Source of the DNA: a virus
Length of the DNA stretch: 45,528 bases
Virus record (IMG/VR): IMGVR_UViG_3300009706_001403
Location: 1 to 45,528 of that record
Strand: one strand, 5' to 3'
Part shown: positions 31,138 to 38,988 of the stretch, piece after piece
How positions within the stretch are numbered: position 1 is the first letter of the stretch
Layout of the letters: every line of letters begins with the position of its first letter
Program-made: the position numbers and the translations under genes
The notes under the pieces: model-generated
What the model was told of the DNA's origin: nothing
The model's database searches: none
The model's input: only the letters and a program-made list of their open reading frames with translations

Positions 31138-31894
31138 TTACTGGATTTATATCGCCATATACATTTAAAACCTCAACTACAGCAGGATGTCGTTCGATGT
31201 CCTTACTATGAAATTCAAGTACAACTATACCATTTGATTCTGTGGTTTTAAGTTTTGATATAAAATCATCTAGTCCGTTCTTTTCATAACCTCTATCGTG
31301 TTGCATAAGGTCACCAGTTACAATCATACGTGAACGGTCGCCGATTCTAGTTAAAAGCATTTTCATTTGTGAAGGTGTTGCATTTTGCATTTCGTCAGCG
31401 ACGATCCAACAGTCTTTAAAAGTTCTACCGCGCATATATGCAAGTGGGGCGATCTCTATTTTTTCACTTTCAAGTAGATATTTTGTATGCTTTGGACTAA
31501 AATGTTCATAAAAGATATCAAACACTGGTCGCATCCAGGGCATCATTTTTTCTATTAGATCACCTGGTAAGAATCCGTGTTCTTCATCTACACTAACAGC
31601 AGGGCGAGTAATAACTATCTTGTCAACTTCTTTATTTTTAAATGCTTCAATTGCTTTATGTACAGCAATCATAGTTTTACCTGTACCAGCAGGTCCTACT
31701 GCGAAAATAATGTGTTGACTTTGGTCATTTAATGTGTTAATATATTTAGATTGAGTTATGTTTCGAGGTTTTAGAGTAGGTGGATGTCTATAATCCCTAC
31801 TTGGATTACCATTTATTGGTTCATTATAACAAGACTCAATTGCAGTCTGGTCAAATTTTTGATCACGTTGTGAACGTTTTCGTTTTCTGCCCAT
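31127..31894 (-). CDS. phoH: PhoH-like ATPase
   Basis: The 255-residue protein has Walker A GPAGTGKTMIA at residues 67-74 and ITRPAVSVDEEHGFLPGDLIEKM, the PhoH signature. IAPLAYMRGRTF and Walker B DCWIVADEMQNATPSQMKMLLTRIG follow, then VTGDLMQ. PhoH is widespread in marine T4-like phages; its substrate is unsettled, with RNA metabolism as one proposal. The N-terminal 25 residues are very basic. Its start is 8 nt from a CTAAATA motif. Confidence 0.95.
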   Translation of the reverse strand: MGRKRKRSQRDQKFDQTAIESCYNEPINGNPSRDYRHPPTLKPRNITQSKYINTLNDQSQHIIFAVGPAGTGKTMIAVHKAIEAFKNKEVDKIVITRPAVSVDEEHGFLPGDLIEKMMPWMRPVFDIFYEHFSPKHTKYLLESEKIEIAPLAYMRGRTFKDCWIVADEMQNATPSQMKMLLTRIGDRSRMIVTGDLMQHDRGYEKNGLDDFISKLKTTESNGIVVLEFHSKDIERHPAVVEVLNVYGDINPVTKR

Positions 31895-31902
31895 CTTAAT
31901 AA

Positions 31903-31909
31903 TATTTAG
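31903..31909 (-). promoter_or_regulatory. Variant late-type motif CTAAATA before phoH
   Basis: The minus-strand CTAAATA is 8 nt from the phoH ATG and no clear Shine-Dalgarno sequence follows it. It is one mismatch from ATAAATA, so confidence is modest. Confidence 0.4.
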
Positions 31910-31973
31910 TGAACCACAGTAATAGTAATATGATAATATTGCTTTTATAGACTCATCAAAGAATTATTTAATG

Positions 31974-31980
31974 ATAAATA
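31974..31980 (+). promoter_or_regulatory. T4-type late promoter ATAAATA, leaderless geometry
   Basis: ATAAATA ends exactly 5 nt before the ATG at 31986; no Shine-Dalgarno sequence is present. Confidence 0.65.
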
Positions 31981-31985
31981 CTTAT

Positions 31986-32573
31986 ATGGCAAAAGACAAT
32001 ACATTTATTAGAGATGCAGTTGAAAACATTAACCGGATTAACGGAAATGAAACCCTGCTGGATCTTCTGTTGGAATTTGAGAAAATTCTAGACGAAACTG
32101 GCATTTATGCTTATAAGAATTGGTCACTTGGCGAAGTTGTTGAAGGCCCTCTTTTAGAAAGACATTGGTTTAATGTTACACTTATGTATCCACATGGCAA
32201 TATGCCAGATCCTGAGGCAATGCGTAGATTAAATAAGCAAGGTTGCAAAGTAGAATATGTTAAAGACCAAATTGAGTTTCCTCGCAAAGTTAAAAGTCTT
32301 GAAGACATTGAAGACTTAAGATCAAAAACACCAAAAACAGACACCAAAGATGTTTGGTTAGTAAAGATTGAAATGCCTCGACGCTTCATTGAAAACTTTG
32401 ATGATAGAAGTTTAGAGATCTCAGGCAAAGACATTGATATGTCATCTCTTAATCAAGCATATGATGAGGGGTTAGGTGATGGGAGTGCCGCGCAACAGCA
32501 AGGCCAAGATATACAAATGGACGCAACAGCGGCTATGGGAGCACCAATAGATGCAGAACCTCCGGCCGCTTAA
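31986..32573 (+). CDS. Hypothetical late (virion-type) protein
   Basis: The 195-residue protein starts MAKDNTFIRDAVENINRING. The start is fixed by the late motif exactly 5 nt upstream; an earlier in-frame ATG at 31971 lies before the promoter. It has a mixed alpha/beta N-terminal domain (residues 1-150) and a Gln/Ala-rich tail. It overlaps the next gene by 23 bp. Late control and its neighbours suggest a structural or assembly role. No family is recognised. Confidence 0.7.
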   Translation: MAKDNTFIRDAVENINRINGNETLLDLLLEFEKILDETGIYAYKNWSLGEVVEGPLLERHWFNVTLMYPHGNMPDPEAMRRLNKQGCKVEYVKDQIEFPRKVKSLEDIEDLRSKTPKTDTKDVWLVKIEMPRRFIENFDDRSLEISGKDIDMSSLNQAYDEGLGDGSAAQQQGQDIQMDATAAMGAPIDAEPPAA

Positions 32574-33330
32574 CGAAGGCCTCAGAGAGAATGATCTTAG
32601 AGAGACCATTCTTAAAGAAATTTCAATTGATTTATTTCAACCACGTGCCGGTGATGAGGATCATCTTATCGTAGTAGGATTTGAAATGATTGATGAAGGG
32701 CCTGCGAACGATCTAGAGGAATTTATTCGTACAGGAGCATTAGATATAATTGATACCGATGTTAGTCCTGGTCCGACAACTAATGGTACTTACATGGTTT
32801 TTTGTGAATTTAAACGTGATAAATCTTTTCCATTGCAGTTTTTAAAATTACTTACAGATATAAAAAATGTTGTATCAACTAATGAATGGAGTTTTAAAGG
32901 TTTTCCAAGAAAAGAAATTGTAGAGTTAACTCCAGAAAATTTATTGAAAGAAGTTATATTAGATAGTACAAAGTATCATGAAGCAAAAGAAATACATGAT
33001 AAAGAGGCGGCCGCAGAAAGTTTTGTTGTAGATGAACTTGCTCGTGATCATTTTATTTCAGAAGGGCGTTTTCATATTATTACAAACGATAAGCATACGT
33101 TACCACGTACCGTAAGTTATGAAATATACACTGTTGGTAATATAGATGTTCTTTTAGAATCGGATATTATAAAAAATAAACCAATTCGTTTTGATAATCC
33201 ACGCATTTTAAGGTTGCAAAAGATGTTTGGACCATGTTATAATGTAAACAATATAGGCAAATATATTGTTATACAGAATAGCCATGGCCAAGCAATGGCT
33301 TTGAAAACCGAAAATGAAAACGCACAGTAA
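32551..33330 (+). CDS. Hypothetical late protein
   Basis: The 259-residue protein continues the late unit starting at 31986. It is acidic and likely two-domain: residues 1-125 (LRENDLRETILKEISIDLFQ, TYMVFCEFKRD) and a C-terminal part from about 160 (FHIITNDKHTLPRTVSYEIYTVGNIDVLLESDII). No catalytic motif is visible. It overlaps both neighbours, so translation is coupled. Probably a virion or neck/tail component, by position only. Confidence 0.65.
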   Translation: MQNLRPLNEGLRENDLRETILKEISIDLFQPRAGDEDHLIVVGFEMIDEGPANDLEEFIRTGALDIIDTDVSPGPTTNGTYMVFCEFKRDKSFPLQFLKLLTDIKNVVSTNEWSFKGFPRKEIVELTPENLLKEVILDSTKYHEAKEIHDKEAAAESFVVDELARDHFISEGRFHIITNDKHTLPRTVSYEIYTVGNIDVLLESDIIKNKPIRFDNPRILRLQKMFGPCYNVNNIGKYIVIQNSHGQAMALKTENENAQ

Positions 33331-33649
33331 ATCGTTATCCTCCACAGAATACAATAAACTTGAAAATACTTTTGCTTTTGGGCCGCACGTAGCAAGGGCG
33401 AGACAAAGAGTGCATTTAGATCATTCAAAAACGTATTCATTAATTAATGGATGGCCTCCCGAAAGATTATCACACGTTGTAACATTGGGTCGCCCTAGTG
33501 TTCCGCATACATTTGTCAACTGGTGCGATGGTCATTGCAAAGGAAAATGGTCTTGGTGGTTTGATGACGATCATGCTTATATAGGATTTGAAAAAAGGGT
33601 TGAGGCATTTATTTTTAAATTAGTAATGCCGTTAGGAGGAAGTAGGTAA
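33314..33649 (+). CDS. Hypothetical protein
   Basis: The 111-residue protein is rich in His and Trp (FGPHVARARQRVHLDHSK, NWCDGHCKGKWSWWFDDDH). The CDGHC segment with nearby histidines could bind a metal. It overlaps the gene before by 17 bp and the i-spanin gene by one base, and so belongs to the late/lysis unit. No family is recognised. Confidence 0.65.
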   Translation: MKTHSKSLSSTEYNKLENTFAFGPHVARARQRVHLDHSKTYSLINGWPPERLSHVVTLGRPSVPHTFVNWCDGHCKGKWSWWFDDDHAYIGFEKRVEAFIFKLVMPLGGSR

Positions 33650-34143
33650 TGTTTTTAGGTAAATTACAACTATATTTAATTATGGGTTTACTATTAGCAG
33701 GACTTGTTGGCGTAGCCTATTTTTATTATACAGATACTCAAAACAAATTAAGAACAGCCGCAGAACAAAATGCGGCCTATTTGGCTAAGACAGCATCACA
33801 AGAAGTAACAATTAAACAATTAAATGCTGATGTTTCTCGAAGTAATAATATTTTGGCACAACTTCAGAATGAATTTGCTGACTTCCATAGAGATTATAAT
33901 GCTCTTGAAAAGAAGTTTAATAAAGTAAGTAAAAACTTTGGTACTAGAGATATTGGTAAATTAGCAGAACGTAAACCTAATCTTATAGCCAAGGTAATTA
34001 ATAATGCAACTAAAAATGCATTACGTTGTTTCGAAGTGTTAGCCGGTGCACCGTTAACTGAAGCAGAACTTAATGCAAATAAAAGGAGCGAATATAATGC
34101 CGAGTGTCCTAGCATCCACCCTAATTATAGCCCTAACAACTAG
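33649..34143 (+). CDS. Probable inner-membrane spanin (i-spanin, Rz-like)
   Basis: The 164-residue protein has an N-terminal signal-anchor helix (YLIMGLLLAGLVGVAYFYY) and then about 80 residues of predicted coiled coil (KLRTAAEQNAAYLAKTASQEVTIKQL onward). A C-terminal globular part with two cysteines follows. This is the i-spanin plan. The ribosome site is GGAGG. The gene for an outer-membrane lipoprotein starts inside its last 47 bp, the normal Rz/Rz1 organisation. Spanins fuse the inner and outer membranes at lysis. Confidence 0.75.
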   Translation: MFLGKLQLYLIMGLLLAGLVGVAYFYYTDTQNKLRTAAEQNAAYLAKTASQEVTIKQLNADVSRSNNILAQLQNEFADFHRDYNALEKKFNKVSKNFGTRDIGKLAERKPNLIAKVINNATKNALRCFEVLAGAPLTEAELNANKRSEYNAECPSIHPNYSPNN

Positions 34144-34567
34144 TATTCTTGTAGGTTGTGCAGGGAGAGAACGTATTACTATTCTTAGTGAGCCAGTACA
34201 GCCAGTGCCACTTAATACTCCTCAAGTGAGAGAATTAGATTTAAGTAAAATTGAATGGTTTGTAGTTACCCCAGAGAATATTGAAGAAGTATTTGCAGAA
34301 CTTCAAGACCAACGAAAAGATATAGTATTATTTGCTTTAACTGATGATGGTTATAAAGCAATGAGTCTTAACTTTGCACAAATACGTGAATTGCTTGCAC
34401 AACAACAAGCAATTATTAAAGCATATAAAGAATATTACAATCGTACTCAAACAGCAATTGATAGTCAACGAGATGATTACAATAAGAAATTAGAGGATAC
34501 TTTAAAGTCAAAGAAAACAGATAATAGTTTTAGTTTAAATTTTCTAAATATGTTTAAGAAAGAGTAG
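34097..34567 (+). CDS. Probable outer-membrane spanin lipoprotein (o-spanin, Rz1-like)
   Basis: The start at 34097 has AGGAG upstream. The first 21 residues form a lipoprotein signal peptide with lipobox ILVGC, so Cys21 is the lipidated N-terminus. The mature protein has a proline-containing linker and a long helix (AQIRELLAQQQAIIKAYKEYYN), followed by a lysine-rich tail. It is 156 residues, larger than Rz1 of lambda. An in-frame ATG at 34073 would spoil the signal peptide charge pattern and is less likely. It overlaps the i-spanin gene. Confidence 0.78.
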   Translation: MPSVLASTLIIALTTSILVGCAGRERITILSEPVQPVPLNTPQVRELDLSKIEWFVVTPENIEEVFAELQDQRKDIVLFALTDDGYKAMSLNFAQIRELLAQQQAIIKAYKEYYNRTQTAIDSQRDDYNKKLEDTLKSKKTDNSFSLNFLNMFKKE

Positions 34568-34575
34568 TTATTACA

Positions 34576-35427
34576 ATGGTAGACTATTATGATGCTTTGG
34601 GTATAAAAGAAAATGCGTCCAATGCTGAGATTAAAAAATCTTTTCGCAAATTAGCACAAAAACATCATCCTGATAGGGGCGGCAACGAAGAAAAGTTTAA
34701 AGAAATAAACGAAGCGTATGACACTTTAAAGGATTCACAAAAGAAAGAAGAATATGATAATATGCGTAATTGGCAATCAGGGGGTGGAAATTTTACATCA
34801 GGGTTCCCATTCCAGGATTTAGGTAATGTACCTGGCGGCCTTGGAGCAGTTTTTCAGCATGTGTTTAACGAAGGCTTCGGCCCGGGCCGAGGACAATCTA
34901 ATCGTTCTATCTCAATTCAATTAGATATTACATTAGATGAAATTTATAACGGGGCAGAAAAGCAATTAGATTTACAATTGCCAAATGGTCAAATTCGTTC
35001 TGTAAATGTTAGTATACCAATTGGAATCGAGCATGGCACTAGAATTCGCTATGCTGGACTTGGAGAAACCGGGCATCCAGCAATCCCGACTGGTGATTTA
35101 GTACTTATTATTAATGTATTGGGTAAAAAGGATTGGGAACGCGAACGTGATGATTTAATTACCATTATAACTATAGATTGCTTTGATGCTATTACAGGTT
35201 GTGAGGTACAAATATCTCATCTCGATGGAAAAACTTTAAGTGTAAAAGTACCTGCTGGAACGCAACCAGGACAACGAATTCGATTACAAGGAAAAGGTAT
35301 ATTAAATCCAAATACAAGGAATGTAGGTAATTTATTTCTAATTGCAAATGTTATAATTCCTCGAGTAAATGTTGAACAAATGCTATTAATTAAAGAAATT
35401 AAAGGTCTTGGATCAAAATCCAGATAA
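34576..35427 (+). CDS. dnaJ: DnaJ-family co-chaperone (type B, no zinc finger)
   Basis: The 283-residue protein has an N-terminal J domain (YYDALGIKENASNAEIKKSF, HPD at residues 31-33, KFKEINEAYDTLKD), then a glycine/phenylalanine-rich linker. Two beta-barrel C-terminal domains follow (IQLDITLDEIYNGAEKQLDL, VKVPAGTQPGQRIRLQGKG). The CxxCxGxG zinc fingers are absent, as in CbpA-type proteins. It would stimulate host DnaK. It precedes the deformylase and ClpA genes in a protein-quality-control cluster. Confidence 0.94.
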   Translation: MVDYYDALGIKENASNAEIKKSFRKLAQKHHPDRGGNEEKFKEINEAYDTLKDSQKKEEYDNMRNWQSGGGNFTSGFPFQDLGNVPGGLGAVFQHVFNEGFGPGRGQSNRSISIQLDITLDEIYNGAEKQLDLQLPNGQIRSVNVSIPIGIEHGTRIRYAGLGETGHPAIPTGDLVLIINVLGKKDWERERDDLITIITIDCFDAITGCEVQISHLDGKTLSVKVPAGTQPGQRIRLQGKGILNPNTRNVGNLFLIANVIIPRVNVEQMLLIKEIKGLGSKSR

Positions 35428-35430
35428 ATA
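35424..35430 (+). promoter_or_regulatory. T4-type late motif ATAAATA before def
   Basis: ATAAATA overlaps the last codon of dnaJ and its stop, 8 nt from the deformylase ATG at 35439. The predicted leader is about 3 nt, with no Shine-Dalgarno sequence. Confidence 0.55.
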
Positions 35431-35438
35431 TTATTAGT

Positions 35439-35936
35439 ATGGAACTAGTTATACATCCAAATAAAGTATTACGTCAAAAATGTATTGAGGTTAATTTTGA
35501 CGAAATTGCTAAATTAGAACTTGAAGATATAGGTAGACAAATGCTAGAAATTATGTATAATAATAATGGTGTAGGATTATCACATCCCCAAGTTGCTGGC
35601 AATAGTAGAATATTTGTTATGAGAGATAAGAATATTAATCGAATTATTATAAATCCAGTAATTGAGAAAAAAAGTATTGTGGTAGAAGCAGACCAAGAAG
35701 GATGTTTAAGTTTTCCTGATTTGTGGATGCCTGTAAAAAGAGCAAAAACAATATTAGCAAAATGGAATTCAATCGATGGTAAAATACAACGAGAATTTTT
35801 CGGAGACTTTGAGGCACGGTGTTTTCAACACGAGTTAGATCATTTAGATGGTATTACTTTTAATCAACGTGTATCTAAATTAATATTAAATATGGCTATG
35901 AAAAAACAGAGGAAAAAGAATAAGCATGGCAGATAG
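35439..35936 (+). CDS. def: Peptide deformylase
   Basis: The 165-residue protein has all three motifs: NGVGLSHPQ (motif 1; usually GxGLAAxQ), EGCLS with metal ligand Cys90-region, and QHELDHLDG containing the HExxH zinc/iron site. Peptide deformylase removes formyl groups from nascent proteins, and phage versions are common in marine T4-like phages. It overlaps clpA by 11 bp. It is one of several translation-related genes in the window, with EF-G, the L33-like protein and tRNAs. Confidence 0.96.
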   Translation: MELVIHPNKVLRQKCIEVNFDEIAKLELEDIGRQMLEIMYNNNGVGLSHPQVAGNSRIFVMRDKNINRIIINPVIEKKSIVVEADQEGCLSFPDLWMPVKRAKTILAKWNSIDGKIQREFFGDFEARCFQHELDHLDGITFNQRVSKLILNMAMKKQRKKNKHGR

Positions 35937-38115
35937 AATTGAAACAGTAATAAGCAGGGCAGTTGATATCGCTCATGAGAATAGTCACGAATATGTGACG
36001 CTTGAGCATATTTTATATAGTTTATTGCAAGAAGATGATGTTAATGCTGTATTAGAAAAATGTGGTGGTAAGACGCCATCTTTAAGAGAAGAATTAGGTA
36101 ATCATATTAAATTTGATAAAGATGAGATTAAAATTGAGTTAAATTCGCCGCCTCGCAAAACACAAAGTTTGGAAAGAGTGTTCCATAGAGCATTAACTCA
36201 AGTAATTTTTAGTGGACGTAAAAATTTAGAACCAAAAGATATATTAGTAAGTTTAATGAGCGAATCTGAAAGTTATGCCTGTCATTTCTTAATAAAGAAT
36301 AATGTTGATAAAGACAGACTTGTTGAAGCATTAACTAAAGAAAAAATAAATGAGTCTGTGGAAGAGATTGAACAATGGTGTACTAATCTTAATTTAGAAG
36401 CCGAAGATAGTAAAATTGACCCACTTATAGGACGTGAGGACGTAGTTCTAGCATTGCAAGAAACAATGGCTAGACGTAAAAAGAATAATGTAATTTTAGT
36501 AGGTGAAGCAGGGGTTGGTAAAACAGCAATTGCTGAAGGCCTTGCTAAAAAGATTGTTGATGGCGAGGTTCCTAAATTACTTGCAGACAAAGAAGTGTGG
36601 AGTATAGACATTGGAGCAATGGTTGCAGGCTCAAAGTATCGAGGCGACTTTGAGGAACGCATTAAACTTGTCTTGCAAGAATTAGTAGCAAAAGGAAATG
36701 CTATTATGTTTATTGACGAGATACATCAAATTCTTGGAGCAGGAAGTGCAGGCCAAAGTAATATTGATGCCGCCCAACTATTAAAACCAATTTTAAGTAA
36801 GGGCGATATACAAGTTATTGGTGCAACAACATATGAGGAATACCGCAAGCACGTAGAAAAAGATAGAGCGTTAATGAGACGCTTCCATAAACTTGATGTT
36901 CCAGAGCCAAGCATTGAAGATACTAAACGAATTATGCGCGGTCTCAAACCATATTATGAAGCATTTCACAATATTAAATTTGATAGTAAAGCATTGGATT
37001 ATGTTGTAGAAGTTACAGACAAATATATTCAAGGACGTTTTTTGCCAGACAAAGCAATTGATGTTATGGATATGGCCGGCGCCAAGGTGCGTTTGTTTAA
37101 TTCAGACAAAGAAGAACCAACAGCAATTACTGTTAAAGACTTAGAAAAAATTATTAGTAAATTGGCTAACTTGCCAATTGAAGTTATTGACAAAGATGAA
37201 ACCGATACGTATGAGCATTTAGAAACAAACTTACAAAAAGGTGTGTTTGGCCAAGACAAAGCATTAACAGTTCTAACTGATGCAATACTTGTTAACAAAG
37301 CAGGCCTGCGCGAACCTAACAAACCAATTGGTAGTTTCTTGTTTGTTGGACCAACTGGTTGCGGTAAAACTGAGACAGCAAAACAATTAGCAGAAAGCCT
37401 TGGCATTAATATATTACGATATGATATGTCAGAGTATATGGAAAAGCATTCTGTTAGTAAGTTAATTGGTGCACCTCCAGGATATGTAGGATTCTCTGAA
37501 GGTAGTGTTGGATCCGGACAACTTATTAATGATGTAGAGAAAAATCCAAATTCTGTTTTACTATTAGATGAGGTAGAGAAAGCCGCCCCAGAAGTATTAC
37601 AATTGTTATTACAAGTTATGGATGACGGCAAGTTAACAAGCAGTGATGGCAAGACAGTTAATTTTTATAGTACAATTATTATTATGACATCCAATTTAGG
37701 TGCATCTGAGATGGAGAAAAATGCAATTGGATTTGGATCGCAAGTTAGAGTTGGTGAGGATGATAAAGCAATTGAATCATTCTTTGCCCCAGAGTTTAGA
37801 AACAGACTCGATGCTACAGTAAAGTTTGAAAGATTAACTGAACAAGTTATACTGTTAATTGTAGATAAGGTTATTAATGAAACAAACACTTTGCTTAAAG
37901 ATCGAAACATTAAAATTACACTGCTAAAAGAAGTTAAACTTTGGTTAAGAGATAAAGGATATAATGAAACAATGGGTGCAAGACCTTTAAAGAGATTATT
38001 TGAAGAACGTATTAAGAAGCCATTGAGTAGAGAAATACTTTTCGGCCAACTAAAAGAGGGCGGCAAAGTTCGTGTATCTTTAGTTGACGGAGAGTTAAAT
38101 TTCGAGTATAATTAG
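35926..38115 (+). CDS. clpA: ClpA-like AAA+ unfoldase
   Basis: The 729-residue protein has a ClpA-type N domain (residues 1-140, EYVTLEHILYSLL). AAA module 1 has Walker A GEAGVGKTAI near residue 192 and FIDEIHQILG. Module 2 has Walker A GPTGCGKTET near 474, LLLDEVEKA, and FAPEFRNRLD. An IGF tripeptide near residue 600 (EKNAIGFGS) occupies the position of the ClpP-binding IGL loop in E. coli ClpA. No M-domain insertion is seen, so it is ClpA rather than ClpB. It probably redirects host ClpP to chosen substrates. It starts within def. Confidence 0.95.
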   Translation: MADRIETVISRAVDIAHENSHEYVTLEHILYSLLQEDDVNAVLEKCGGKTPSLREELGNHIKFDKDEIKIELNSPPRKTQSLERVFHRALTQVIFSGRKNLEPKDILVSLMSESESYACHFLIKNNVDKDRLVEALTKEKINESVEEIEQWCTNLNLEAEDSKIDPLIGREDVVLALQETMARRKKNNVILVGEAGVGKTAIAEGLAKKIVDGEVPKLLADKEVWSIDIGAMVAGSKYRGDFEERIKLVLQELVAKGNAIMFIDEIHQILGAGSAGQSNIDAAQLLKPILSKGDIQVIGATTYEEYRKHVEKDRALMRRFHKLDVPEPSIEDTKRIMRGLKPYYEAFHNIKFDSKALDYVVEVTDKYIQGRFLPDKAIDVMDMAGAKVRLFNSDKEEPTAITVKDLEKIISKLANLPIEVIDKDETDTYEHLETNLQKGVFGQDKALTVLTDAILVNKAGLREPNKPIGSFLFVGPTGCGKTETAKQLAESLGINILRYDMSEYMEKHSVSKLIGAPPGYVGFSEGSVGSGQLINDVEKNPNSVLLLDEVEKAAPEVLQLLLQVMDDGKLTSSDGKTVNFYSTIIIMTSNLGASEMEKNAIGFGSQVRVGEDDKAIESFFAPEFRNRLDATVKFERLTEQVILLIVDKVINETNTLLKDRNIKITLLKEVKLWLRDKGYNETMGARPLKRLFEERIKKPLSREILFGQLKEGGKVRVSLVDGELNFEYN

Positions 38116-38988
38116 ATGTTTAGTGAATATTATCCAAACACAACAGGTAAAATATTACCAGTTCAAAAATTATATTATGCAAATACTGGAAGTAGGCCCG
38201 GATACCCATTTAAGATAGTATTTAAACGTTGTAAGACGAAGTATTGGCGAACTTATAATGCTTATTATATCGGCAAAGCGGCGATACAAAATCGTGGAGA
38301 AAAGCCAACACCTGTTCCTGAATTAATTGATATGGAAATACAAATGAGTGCTTGGCTTAGAGCGAAGTACAATAAATATCCATTTCATAGTGAATATAAA
38401 GAACGTTATGCCGAGACACGCACAATTTTTTTAGAGAAGTATGAAGATTGGAAATACTTAGTAGAGAATTTTGGTGAGTATATTATTTCTGCAGAACGTC
38501 CTATTAATAATACACACTGGGCATTATTAAGATCGGGAGAAAAATTAATATTTCGTAAAAGTTTATTTTGGAGGAAGTATCGTTATAAAATAGGGTTTAA
38601 GTCAACACCAGAATTATATCAAACTGGCCTTGAATGGATTAGAATGTTTTTTGAAAACAAAACAGATGATGAATATAGATTTAATCATAATATGTCAAGA
38701 GCGATCTTTGGACTAGACCGCGACCCACAGGCCCAAACCCGCTCAAACAAGTCGTCCCTGAAAGGCCAAAGACGGCACTTTAGTCATGGTCGTTCACCGC
38801 GTTATTATTACTATGGACATAATATTTTTATAAATGAGAAAGAAGACATTGTTATGCTTAAACTAGGAATGAATCATAGTATTCATAGTATTGAGCAATG
38901 TATGACATATAATGAAGTAGAGAATTTTGAGATGGAATTGAGTAAGGAGCCGCAAAATGAACGCCAATTCAACATCACTAACGGCTAA
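38116..38988 (+). CDS. Hypothetical protein with internal GC-rich patch
   Basis: The 290-residue basic, aromatic-rich protein starts right after the clpA stop. I do not recognise it. Its last quarter contains a GC-rich stretch (about 38715-38800) that encodes DRDPQAQTRSNKSSLKGQRR and includes a 25-nt word identical to one in nrdA (451-475), read in a different frame. This could be an inserted patch within an otherwise AT-rich gene. It overlaps korB by 32 bp. Confidence 0.65.
   Translation: MFSEYYPNTTGKILPVQKLYYANTGSRPGYPFKIVFKRCKTKYWRTYNAYYIGKAAIQNRGEKPTPVPELIDMEIQMSAWLRAKYNKYPFHSEYKERYAETRTIFLEKYEDWKYLVENFGEYIISAERPINNTHWALLRSGEKLIFRKSLFWRKYRYKIGFKSTPELYQTGLEWIRMFFENKTDDEYRFNHNMSRAIFGLDRDPQAQTRSNKSSLKGQRRHFSHGRSPRYYYYGHNIFINEKEDIVMLKLGMNHSIHSIEQCMTYNEVENFEMELSKEPQNERQFNITNG
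38738..38762 (+). repeat. 25-nt direct repeat, copy in the gene before korB
   Basis: This is identical to nrdA 451-475 but in another reading frame (encoding RSNKSSL), so the identity is not due to shared protein function. Confidence 0.9.

Noticed and set aside
36282-38066. Long minus-strand ORFs inside clpA
   Set aside because: The plus strand encodes an intact ClpA; the opposite frames are low-complexity shadows.
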